This document shows, piece by piece, positions 6,208 to 11,153 of a stretch of 11,153 nucleotides of DNA. A model generated the notes under the pieces. That model saw only the letters and a list, made by a program, of their open reading frames with translations. It was not told the DNA's origin and searched no databases. Origin of the DNA: Natronomonas sp. (GTDB lineage: Archaea > Halobacteriota > Halobacteria > Halobacteriales > Haloarculaceae). The stretch covers positions 1 through 11,153 of the forward strand of contig SLIW01000525.1 of NCBI GenBank assembly GCA_007135435.1, given 5' to 3'. Within the stretch, counting starts at the first letter, position 1. Each line of letters starts with the position of its first letter. The translations under genes and the position numbers were made by a program.

Positions 6208-7125
6208 ATGAGAATCCAGACAGTGCTGATACCGACAGACGGCAGCGATCGATCCACCGCAGCGGCTCGTCGCGGGTTCGATCTCGCAGCGGCGCTCGAT
6301 GCGTCTGTACACGTCATCTCCGTGGCGGACAGCAGTCTCGCCACAGGTGCCGGATACGGGGGCGATTCGCCGTCGATCCGCAAGCGACTCCGCGAAACGG
6401 CGACAGAACGCGCGACCTCGCTCCGTGACGAGGCGACCCAGCGCGGAATCGAGGCGACAGCTGTGACCCGCGAGGGGATCCCGGCGAAGGAGATCGTCAC
6501 GTATTCCGACGATGAAGAGATCGACGCGATCATCATCGGGACGGCTGGCCGTGGGGGCGTCGCCCGGACCGTCATCGGTAGCGTCGCGGATAACGTCGTA
6601 CGAACCGCGTCGATACCGGTGATAACGATTACACCGGCGTCAACACGCGCTGAAAGGACAGGAGATGTGAATGCGATATTGCTTCCGACGGACGGGAGTG
6701 AGGCGGCGACAGCAGTCGCTGCCCTCGGCGTCGAGCTCGCTGTCCAATTGAACGCGTCTGTCCATTTCCTCTCGGTGATCGATCACCGCCGTTCGTCGGC
6801 GCTATCCAGGATACTCGGCACCAGGAGTACTGCAGAGGACGACGAGTTGCGTGAGCGAGCAGTCGATCATCTGGAAGCTCTCGCTTCCGACGCGCGAGAT
6901 CGGGGTCTAGAAGCGCACGTACGTGTGAAGGACGGTGACCCGGCCGAGGAGATCGTTCAGTATGCTGACTCCGAAGCTCTCGATCTGATCGCACTCGGGA
7001 CTGAAGGACTCGGCGGCTTCGAGCGGTTCCTCGTCGGCAGTGTGGCGACTGCCGTGATCAGAACCGCACCGGTCCCGGTACTGACAACGCGTCCGACAAA
7101 CGGACGCGAGGCTACGACAGACTGA
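6208..7125 (+). CDS. Tandem universal stress protein (two USP domains) in the ars operon
   Basis: I choose the ATG at 6208, 14 bases after the acr3 stop, giving 305 residues beginning MRIQTVLIPTDGSD. An in-frame TTG at 6190 would only add six residues before the first strand. Two USP domains follow one another. Domain 1 (about 1-143) starts with VLIPTDGSD and carries the ATP-binding pattern G-x2-G-x9-G-S at about residues 111-125 (GTAGRGGVARTVIGS). Domain 2 (about 153-296) starts with AILLPTDGSE and repeats the pattern at about 264-278 (GTEGLGGFERFLVGS). Both should bind ATP, as in MJ0577-type proteins. It is the third gene of the arsR transcript, 3 bp before arsC. A role in the arsenic response is implied by context only; the biochemical job is unknown. 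Confidence 0.9.
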   Translation: MRIQTVLIPTDGSDRSTAAARRGFDLAAALDASVHVISVADSSLATGAGYGGDSPSIRKRLRETATERATSLRDEATQRGIEATAVTREGIPAKEIVTYSDDEEIDAIIIGTAGRGGVARTVIGSVADNVVRTASIPVITITPASTRAERTGDVNAILLPTDGSEAATAVAALGVELAVQLNASVHFLSVIDHRRSSALSRILGTRSTAEDDELRERAVDHLEALASDARDRGLEAHVRVKDGDPAEEIVQYADSEALDLIALGTEGLGGFERFLVGSVATAVIRTAPVPVLTTRPTNGREATTD

Positions 7126-7128
7126 ATC

Positions 7129-7584
7129 ATGACTCCGTCCGAGACACGGGCGAAGCGGCGTATCGCCTTCGTCTGCGTTCAGAATGCGGGGCGTAGCCAG
7201 ATGGCAACTGCGTTCGCAGAACGGGAGCGTGGCCGACGCGACGTGGACGATGAGATCGACGTGTTGACGGGTGGAACGGATCCTGCCGATCGCGTCCACG
7301 ACGTGGTTGTCGAGGCAATGAGGGAGCGTGATATCGATCTCGGTGATCGGACTCCGCGAGCGGTGACGCCTGCGGAGCTCCAGTCGGTCGACCTGGTGAT
7401 CACCATGGGTTGTTCAGCCTCGGACGTCTGCCCGGCTACGTGGAATGGTGACAATCGTGATTGGGCACTCACTGATCCACACGGGCAATCGCTCGAACGG
7501 GTTCGTGAAATTCGGGACGAGATCGAGCGTAACGTGGTCGCCCTCTTCGACGAACTCCTCGACGAAGTAGATGAAGAATCGTGA
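7129..7584 (+). CDS. arsC: ArsC-type arsenate reductase with full cysteine relay
   Basis: The 151-residue protein is of the low-molecular-weight phosphatase / arsenate reductase family. The P-loop CVQNAGRS gives nucleophilic Cys16. TMGCSASDVCP supplies Cys95 and Cys101, in the region of the Cys82/Cys89 pair of Bacillus-type, thioredoxin-coupled ArsC, and DWALTDP holds the general-acid Asp116. It should reduce arsenate to arsenite in the cytoplasm for export by ACR3. The first cysteine of the pair is shifted by one place relative to the Bacillus LCGDAADKC motif, so the relay is likely but not certain. The start is 3 bp after the USP stop, making it the last gene of the arsR operon. It is clearly paralogous to the protein at 4100 (shared VTGGTDP-like, DRTPR, TMGC and LTDP blocks). 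Confidence 0.88.
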   Translation: MTPSETRAKRRIAFVCVQNAGRSQMATAFAERERGRRDVDDEIDVLTGGTDPADRVHDVVVEAMRERDIDLGDRTPRAVTPAELQSVDLVITMGCSASDVCPATWNGDNRDWALTDPHGQSLERVREIRDEIERNVVALFDELLDEVDEES

Positions 7585-7659
7585 GTGTTCGTCGAAACTC
7601 CCTCGCTATATCACGGGAACGCGTTCGATAGTCAGAGGCGTTGCTGAACCGTAACGGAG

Positions 7660-7911
7660 TTAGCTGTTCTCGTCGATCCACCGGCACCAGGCCCGAGAGT
7701 CCTCGGCTCCGCACTGGTCCGCGATCGAGTGGAGTGTACCGGTTGGAATCTGGTCTTCGGGTTTCATCGGTACCGTTACCACCCTGACCTCGTCTGTATC
7801 CGGGCTCTCCCACCGAAGCCGGAGGTGGCTACCGGTACGGCCGACTGGACGGTATCCGTGATTTCGGCGTACCTTGACGATTTCCTGGCCGGAGAAGGAG
7901 GTCCTGCCCAT
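7660..7911 (-). CDS. hicA: HicA-family mRNA interferase toxin
   Basis: The 83-residue protein has the HicA (YcfA-like) fold, a small dsRNA-binding-like domain. It reads SGQEIVKVRRNHGYRPVGRTGSHLRLRW, with the catalytic His29 in GSHLRL, then VVTVPMK and IPTGTLHSIADQCGAEDSRAWCRWI. HicA toxins cleave mRNA and are neutralised by HicB. The gene follows hicB with a 6-bp gap, so the two are one transcript with the antitoxin first. It is convergent with arsC, with 75 bp between them. The length is normal and nothing looks broken, so the pair may be active. Confidence 0.85.
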   Translation of the reverse strand: MGRTSFSGQEIVKVRRNHGYRPVGRTGSHLRLRWESPDTDEVRVVTVPMKPEDQIPTGTLHSIADQCGAEDSRAWCRWIDENS

Positions 7912-7917
7912 CCAGCG

Positions 7918-8178
7918 CTATTGGATGAACTTCGGCATCGTATCGTCGCCCTCGTCGTCGGGGTCGAGCCCAAACTCGCGGAGATCGGCATCGTCGACCG
8001 GTTCACCACCCTCCTCGTGGAGTTCCAGCGCTTCGGCGAGCATCCTGAGCGCCTCGGCCTTGGTCTCCCCGTAGGAGGCGACGCCTGACTCCGTGTCACG
8101 TGCGGTGATCCGGCCGTCGTCCTCGTGGATGAACTCCACGCCCTCCTCGGATTCGTCCTTCCGGGTGGTACTCGCCAT
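7918..8178 (-). CDS. hicB: HicB-family antitoxin
   Basis: The 86-residue acidic protein matches the partial-RNase-H-like HicB fold: GRITARDTESGVASYGETKAEALRMLAEALELHEE, then DADLREFGLDPDD. It should bind and block the HicA toxin encoded 6 bp downstream. No separate HTH or ribbon-helix-helix DNA-binding domain is visible, so autoregulation may use the short N-terminus or may be absent. The ATG (complement of 8176-8178) is supported by a TATA-like element about 30 bases upstream. The pair lies at the right end of the accessory region beside tRNA-like relics, a typical place for a stabilising toxin-antitoxin module. Confidence 0.82.
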   Translation of the reverse strand: MASTTRKDESEEGVEFIHEDDGRITARDTESGVASYGETKAEALRMLAEALELHEEGGEPVDDADLREFGLDPDDEGDDTMPKFIQ

Positions 8179-8203
8179 CTACACCGACATTGGGCCATCT
8201 ACC

Positions 8204-8212
8204 GGATAAACC
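8204..8212 (-). promoter_or_regulatory. TATA-like element of hicBA
   Basis: On the minus strand the bases read GGTTTATCC. The centre is about 30 bases from the hicB ATG at 8178, so the transcript should begin only a few bases before the start codon. The TTTAT core is a good archaeal TATA match. Confidence 0.55.
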
Positions 8213-8282
8213 TTCGGCGCTATGGGTCGAATCGTGTGACAGTTCCTCCCTGGCGGGTCCAGTTCTATACGTCGTGAAGAAA

Positions 8283-8328
8283 TGGACGAGGCGAGCGTTC
8301 GCGCAGCGAACGCGTGGATTTGAACCCC
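8283..8328 (-). pseudogene. tRNA 3'-end-like relic, interrupted by a hairpin
   Basis: On the minus strand, GGGGTTCAAATCC (8328-8316) is a typical T-arm core. About 25 bases later comes CTCGTCCA (8290-8283), resembling a 3' acceptor strand with discriminator A. In a real tRNA the acceptor follows the T-arm directly; here the hairpin at 8295-8313 lies between them. Only the inner two T-stem pairs form, so this is not a working tRNA. Confidence 0.35.
8295..8313. repeat. Perfect 8-bp hairpin with 3-base loop
   Basis: GCGTTCGC (8295-8302) and GCGAACGC (8306-8313) are perfect inverted repeats separated by GCA. Similar GCGAGCG/CGCAG-type palindromes occur between genes in haloarchaeal genomes, from general knowledge. 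It lies inside the minus-strand tRNA-like sequence, as if inserted there. Confidence 0.6.
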
Positions 8329-8386
8329 TACCTGACGCAGTCCGGAACGACCGAGCGGTAGCGTGACGTGACCGTTGGTAGCGTCC

Positions 8387-8470
8387 CGAAACGTCGAGCG
8401 GCTAAGCCGTGAGACAGCGAGGCCGCATGCCCGGACCGTCTTCCTCAGGGTTCAAATCCCGTCGCGTCCA
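8387..8470 (+). pseudogene. Degenerate class II (Leu-like) tRNA relic
   Basis: The 84-base stretch has the length of a class II tRNA. It has a D-arm-like CGAGCGGCTAAG (8395-8406), a TGAGA that would be the 5' anticodon stem, a long variable part, a T-arm GGGTTCAAATCCC (8448-8460), and a 3' end CGCGTCCA (8463-8470) with discriminator A and no encoded CCA. Discriminator A with a long variable arm points to Leu rather than Ser in archaea. Folding fails in several stems: the acceptor has about 4 of 7 pairs, the anticodon stem does not pair and only 3 T-stem pairs form. I therefore call it a relic, not a functional gene. Confidence 0.4.
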
Positions 8471-8606
8471 CTCCGAGACGTCTCGTCTCACGATCGATCG
8501 CGAACGTACAGACCCTCGCAACCACCGCGGACTGGTTCGATCCGCCGGGTTTCACCCGCCGAAACCACCTCAACCCTTTTCAGGGCCGCCGGTCACCTCA
8601 TCCGCC

Positions 8607-8855
8607 ATGACAGACCTCGAGTCCGACCTCAGGGAGGCGTTCGAGTCCCGGGGCTTCGACGTCGCGAGCGTGAGCGTCAACCGCCGGCAGGTCCGGGTGG
8701 TGCTCCCCGACGAGGACGCCGGGCCGGCCGAGGTCCAGCGCATCGTCCGGGAGACGGTCGACGACGCCGACGTCAGTGGGCTGACCGTCGGTACGGAGGC
8801 CATCGACGGCGGCGAGCGGCTCGCGACGGTCGTCGGCTTCCGCCGACGGGCGTAG
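8607..8855 (+). CDS. Small conserved-looking haloarchaeal protein, function unknown
   Basis: I choose the ATG at 8607, giving 82 residues (MTDLESDLREAFESRGF...). The frame stays open further upstream, but there it crosses the tRNA-like relic and loses the acidic composition. The protein is acidic and soluble, has no cysteines, and alternates predicted helices and strands (VASVSVNRRQVRVVLPDE, then AEVQRIVRETVDDADVSGL, then RLATVVGFRRRA). This suggests a small alpha/beta fold. I do not recognise the family. Strong third-position GC supports real coding. A CTTTTCA-containing element about 28 bases upstream could be its promoter. It is the first gene on the high-GC side of the boundary. Confidence 0.65.
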   Translation: MTDLESDLREAFESRGFDVASVSVNRRQVRVVLPDEDAGPAEVQRIVRETVDDADVSGLTVGTEAIDGGERLATVVGFRRRA

Positions 8856-8937
8856 GCGTTCCACGTGGCCCGGTGGCCCGGGAACGCGCCGCTCCCGAGA
8901 GCCAAACGCTTTGCGGCTCGGGGGCGAATTACGCCCG

Positions 8938-9177
8938 ATGGAGTGCCCCACTTGCGGCCAGGAGATCCGCCCGGGACAGCGACGCGTTCCGACGCCCGAC
9001 GGTCCGATGCACGAGTCATGTGTGGGCGGCTCGTCGCCCGCGGACAGCCCGCAGGGCCGCCGTGGCAAGGGATACGAGACCGTGTTGCGGGCCGCCGTGC
9101 TCGTCGTGCTCGTCACCGCGGTCCTGTTCGTCGCCGCGAAGCTCGCCATCCGCGCCGTGCGCCGACTGCTCCGGTAG
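8938..9177 (+). CDS. Small zinc-knuckle protein with one C-terminal membrane segment
   Basis: The ATG at 8938 gives 79 residues. The N-terminus has CPTCG (Cys3, Cys6) and, about 20 residues later, MHESCVGG (His and Cys three apart), together a likely CxxC...HxxC zinc site. A polar linker follows, then one hydrophobic segment at about residues 51-71 (VLRAAVLVVLVTAVLFVAAKL) and a basic tail (RAVRRLLR). That predicts a tail-anchored protein with the zinc knuckle on the cytoplasmic side. Such small zinc-ribbon membrane proteins are common and mostly uncharacterised in haloarchaea. The family is not recognised and no partner is evident. Confidence 0.7.
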   Translation: MECPTCGQEIRPGQRRVPTPDGPMHESCVGGSSPADSPQGRRGKGYETVLRAAVLVVLVTAVLFVAAKLAIRAVRRLLR

Positions 9178-9306
9178 CCCGCTGGCTCCGTTGCTGAACC
9201 GCGTCCGTCGGCCACGGCCGCCGCCCGGCGTTGCGGTCGTTTCAGCGCTCGAAACCGTTCGTGGAGATATCCCCTCCTGTCGCCAAGCGACTCGACACTG
9301 ACCGAG

Positions 9307-9885
9307 ATGAGCGACGAACCACCGACGGTCCTGGTCGTGGACGACGAACCCGACCTCGCCGACCTCTACGCCGACTGGCTCGAGGCCGACTACGAGGTCC
9401 TGACCGCCTACGGCGGACGCGAGGCGCTGGACCTGCTGGACGAGGGGGTCGACGTCGCGCTCCTCGACCGGCTGATGCCGGAGGTCTCGGGTGACGAGGT
9501 GCTCGAGGCGATCCGGTCGCGGGACGACGAGTGCCGCGTCGCGATGATCACGGCGGTCGAACCCGACTTCGACATCCTCGAGATGGGCTTCGACGAGTAC
9601 ATCGTCAAGCCGGTCGGCCGGGACGACCTCCGCTCTGTCGTCGAGTCGCTCCGCTCGCGGGCCACCTACGACGAGCAGGTCCAGCGGTTCTACGCCCTCG
9701 CGTCCAAGCGCGCCGCCCTCGAGACCGGCAAGCCGCCGCACGAGCTCGAGGAGAGCGAGGCCTACGCGTCGCTGACCGACCAGCTGGATGCCCTGCGCTC
9801 GGACCTCGACCGGACGACCGACCGGATGTCACCCCGGGACTTCGAGATCCAGCTCAGGCAGATCGACGTCGACGACGGGGTCTGA
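9307..9885 (+). CDS. CheY-like receiver / HalX-domain response regulator
   Basis: The 192-residue protein starts with a receiver domain (about 6-118): acidic pocket Asp12-Asp13 (VVDDEPD), phosphoacceptor Asp54 (VALLDRLMPEVSG), Thr82 (MITAVEPD) and Lys101 (YIVKPVG). All key residues are present. The C-terminal part (about 120-186; YDEQVQRFYALASKRAALE...ESEAYASLTDQLDALRSDLD) matches HalX, a domain of unknown function found almost only in haloarchaeal response regulators. It is probably a helical or coiled-coil output module. No DNA-binding domain is visible, so output is likely by protein contact. No histidine kinase is adjacent. The ATG at 9307 is the natural start for the receiver fold. Confidence 0.93.
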   Translation: MSDEPPTVLVVDDEPDLADLYADWLEADYEVLTAYGGREALDLLDEGVDVALLDRLMPEVSGDEVLEAIRSRDDECRVAMITAVEPDFDILEMGFDEYIVKPVGRDDLRSVVESLRSRATYDEQVQRFYALASKRAALETGKPPHELEESEAYASLTDQLDALRSDLDRTTDRMSPRDFEIQLRQIDVDDGV

Positions 9886-9991
9886 CCCGTCCAGCGGACC
9901 ACAGGTGGAGATTCTGGAGCCCGATATCCACGGACCGGTGCGAGTGACGACTCTCGGCGCAGGTGGATCGCCGCAGATCTCACCCACGGTC

Positions 9992-10131
9992 GACGGTCAC
10001 CCGTCGGATCTGACGGTCACCCCTCGAAGCCGACGGTTACCCCTCGAAGCCGACGGTTACCCCTCGAAGCCGACGGTTACCCCTCGCACCCGACAGTCAC
10101 CCCTCGGACCCGACAGTCACCCCTCGGACCC
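9992..10131. repeat. Seven tandem 20-bp repeats between convergent genes
   Basis: Seven consecutive 20-base units (starts 9992, 10012, 10032, 10052, 10072, 10092, 10112) share the form GACGGTCACCCCTCGAAGCC with a few substitutions. Neighbouring units are most alike: 10032 and 10052 are identical, as are 10092 and 10112. A partial eighth (GACGGTG) begins at 10132 inside the hydrolase gene. There are no spacers, so this is not CRISPR. The last unit holds the stop codon of the minus-strand gene, so the array looks like an expansion of that gene's 3' end. A period of 20 is not a multiple of three and does not extend the protein. Confidence 0.9.
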
Positions 10132-11153
10132 GACGGTGTTCTCCAGCATTCCGAGGCCGTCGACCGTCAACCGCACGGTGTCGCCACGCTCGAGGAACCG
10201 ACCCAGCTCGAGGCCGCAGCCGCCGCCGACGGTGCCGCTCCCGAGGACGTCGCCGGGGTGGAGCGTCTCGTCCCGGGAGACGTGGGCGACGATGTCCGCG
10301 AAGGAGTGGTGCATCTCGCCGGCGGTCCCCTCCGACCACGTCTCGCCGTTCACCTCCGCGGTCATCCGCGCGTCCGGCAGGTCGAAATCGTCGGGCGTGA
10401 CCAGGTACGGTCCGAGGGCGTTCGCGAAGTCCTTGCCCTTCGCCGGGCCGAGCCTCCCCTTCATCTCCTCGAGCTGGGTGTCCCGGGCGCTGAAGTCGTC
10501 GAAGATCGTGTAGCCGGCGATGTACTCGTCGGCCTCGCCGGCCGGGACGTCCCGACCCCGCCTGCCGACGATCGCGGCGATCTCGAGCTCGTAGTCCATC
10601 CGCTCGGAGTGGCTCGGCCAGGCCACCTCGGCACCGGGGCCCACCACGCTGTCCGGGTTGCCCTTGTAGTAGACCGGGACATCGTACCAGACGTCCGGCG
10701 GGTCCCCACCGAGGCTGTTCCGCACGTGCTCCTCGAAGGCCATGAAGTCCCGCAGGGAGTTCGGTCGCGGCAGCGGCGCCAGCAGGGTCACCCCCTCCTC
10801 GCCGACCTCGAAGCGGAGCCGGCCACCGGTCGGTCCACGCTCCGTCCCCGTCGTCGAGACGTGCTCGAGGGCACGCTCCGCCGCCTCGAACGCCCGCTCG
10901 CCGCGCGCGAGGAACGACCGCATGTCGGCCGGCGCGTGGGCCTCGGCGATCGCCAAGGGGTCCGCCTCGCCAGCCGCCTCCAGGGCCGCCGCGTACGCCG
11001 CCGTCACGTCGACCAGGCGGTCGCCGTCGGGTCCCCCGGCCGTGTCGGAATCGTCCCCCTCCTTGTCCCCGTCCCCGTCCTTGGCCTCGTCCCGACCCTG
11101 CCCCCGCCCCGGCTCCTGGCCCTGGCCCTCGCCCTCGTCGACGACCCCCACCC
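10117..11153 (-). CDS. Fumarylacetoacetate hydrolase family protein, N-terminus outside window
   Basis: Reading leftward from the right edge, 345 codons are open to a TGA at 10119-10117. The C-terminal two thirds is a FAH catalytic domain. MDYELEIAAIVGRRGRDVPAGE supplies the paired metal-binding Glu residues, YTIFDDFSARDTQ the metal-binding Asp, GPAKGKDFANALGPYLVTPDD the conserved Lys region, and GDVLGSGTVGGGCG the C-terminal glycine-rich strand. Such enzymes use Mg2+ or Ca2+ to hydrolyse or decarboxylate acylpyruvate-type compounds in aromatic catabolism; the substrate is unknown. A GTG at 11151 could be read as a start, but it lies in VGVVDEG, which looks like an internal strand, so the true start is probably beyond the window. 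An acidic Gly/Asp/Glu-rich low-complexity stretch of about 40 residues (roughly 11010-11140) interrupts the N-terminal domain. Confidence 0.88.
   Translation of the reverse strand, partial: VGVVDEGEGQGQEPGRGQGRDEAKDGDGDKEGDDSDTAGGPDGDRLVDVTAAYAAALEAAGEADPLAIAEAHAPADMRSFLARGERAFEAAERALEHVSTTGTERGPTGGRLRFEVGEEGVTLLAPLPRPNSLRDFMAFEEHVRNSLGGDPPDVWYDVPVYYKGNPDSVVGPGAEVAWPSHSERMDYELEIAAIVGRRGRDVPAGEADEYIAGYTIFDDFSARDTQLEEMKGRLGPAKGKDFANALGPYLVTPDDFDLPDARMTAEVNGETWSEGTAGEMHHSFADIVAHVSRDETLHPGDVLGSGTVGGGCGLELGRFLERGDTVRLTVDGLGMLENTVGSEG

Larger units (their letters stand above)
8179..8606. other. 428-bp region without a convincing protein gene; probable island edge
   Basis: Between hicB and the 82-residue gene at 8607 I find no credible coding region. 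It contains the hicBA promoter, a minus-strand tRNA-3'-end-like sequence, a strong hairpin and a plus-strand degenerate class II tRNA-like sequence, each listed separately. There is also a degenerate partial copy near 8344-8366 of the tRNA-like sequence at 8387-8412: both contain CGAGCGG followed by CGTGA. GC content rises markedly to its right. An AT-richer CCCTTTTCA at 8574-8582 is a weak promoter candidate for the gene at 8607. Confidence 0.6.

Noticed and set aside
7639..7651. CGTTGCTGAACCG occurs here and again at 9189-9201, looking like possible element ends.
   Set aside because: Same orientation rather than inverted, 13 bases only, close to chance expectation, no transposase between, and the interval crosses the compositional boundary.
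8375..9301. Plus-strand open frame of 308 codons across the tRNA-like region and two small genes.
   Set aside because: Very Arg/Pro-rich, crosses non-coding relics, and lies out of frame with the better-supported genes at 8607 and 8938.
9992..10131. Regular repeats that might be taken for a CRISPR array.
   Set aside because: Units are directly contiguous without spacers, diverge from unit to unit, and no cas genes are present.

Overview
The window looks like chromosomal DNA of a halophilic archaeon (class Halobacteria). The predicted proteins are strongly acidic. Most genes start with ATG, have no clear Shine-Dalgarno, and several have an archaeal TATA-like element about 26-30 bases upstream of the start codon, as expected for leaderless or nearly leaderless transcripts. 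Two domain types common in haloarchaea are present: a bacterio-opsin-activator-type HTH and a receiver-HalX response regulator. The species cannot be told from the sequence.

Left part (1 to about 8.2 kb, lower GC) looks accessory and is centred on arsenic and redox/thiol chemistry. A rhodanese plus metallo-beta-lactamase protein runs off the left edge on the minus strand. It is divergent from a Cys-bearing HTH_10-type regulator followed by an orphan ethylbenzene-dehydrogenase-type haem-binding subunit, then an MFS transporter with its own promoter. Next comes an arsenic block: an ArsC-like low-molecular-weight phosphatase-fold protein with its own promoter, then a tight arsR - acr3 - double-USP - arsC operon. 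ArsR probably senses As(III) and controls its own promoter, which carries repeated operators around the TATA element. The ArsC proteins would reduce arsenate to arsenite, and ACR3, which has an extra His/Cys-rich N-terminus, would export it. The role of the USP protein in the operon is unknown.

A minus-strand HicB-HicA toxin-antitoxin pair follows (7660-8178). The next 430 bases have no convincing gene but hold two inverted, degenerate tRNA-like 3' ends (one as part of a class II, Leu-like tRNA relic) and a strong hairpin. This is the probable edge of the accessory region.

Right part (about 8.6 to 11.15 kb) has visibly higher GC and looks like core chromosome. It holds an 82-residue protein of unknown function, a small zinc-knuckle membrane protein, a CheY-HalX response regulator, and a convergent fumarylacetoacetate-hydrolase-family gene that runs off the right edge. 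Seven 20-bp tandem repeats lie between the last two and include the stop codon of the hydrolase gene.
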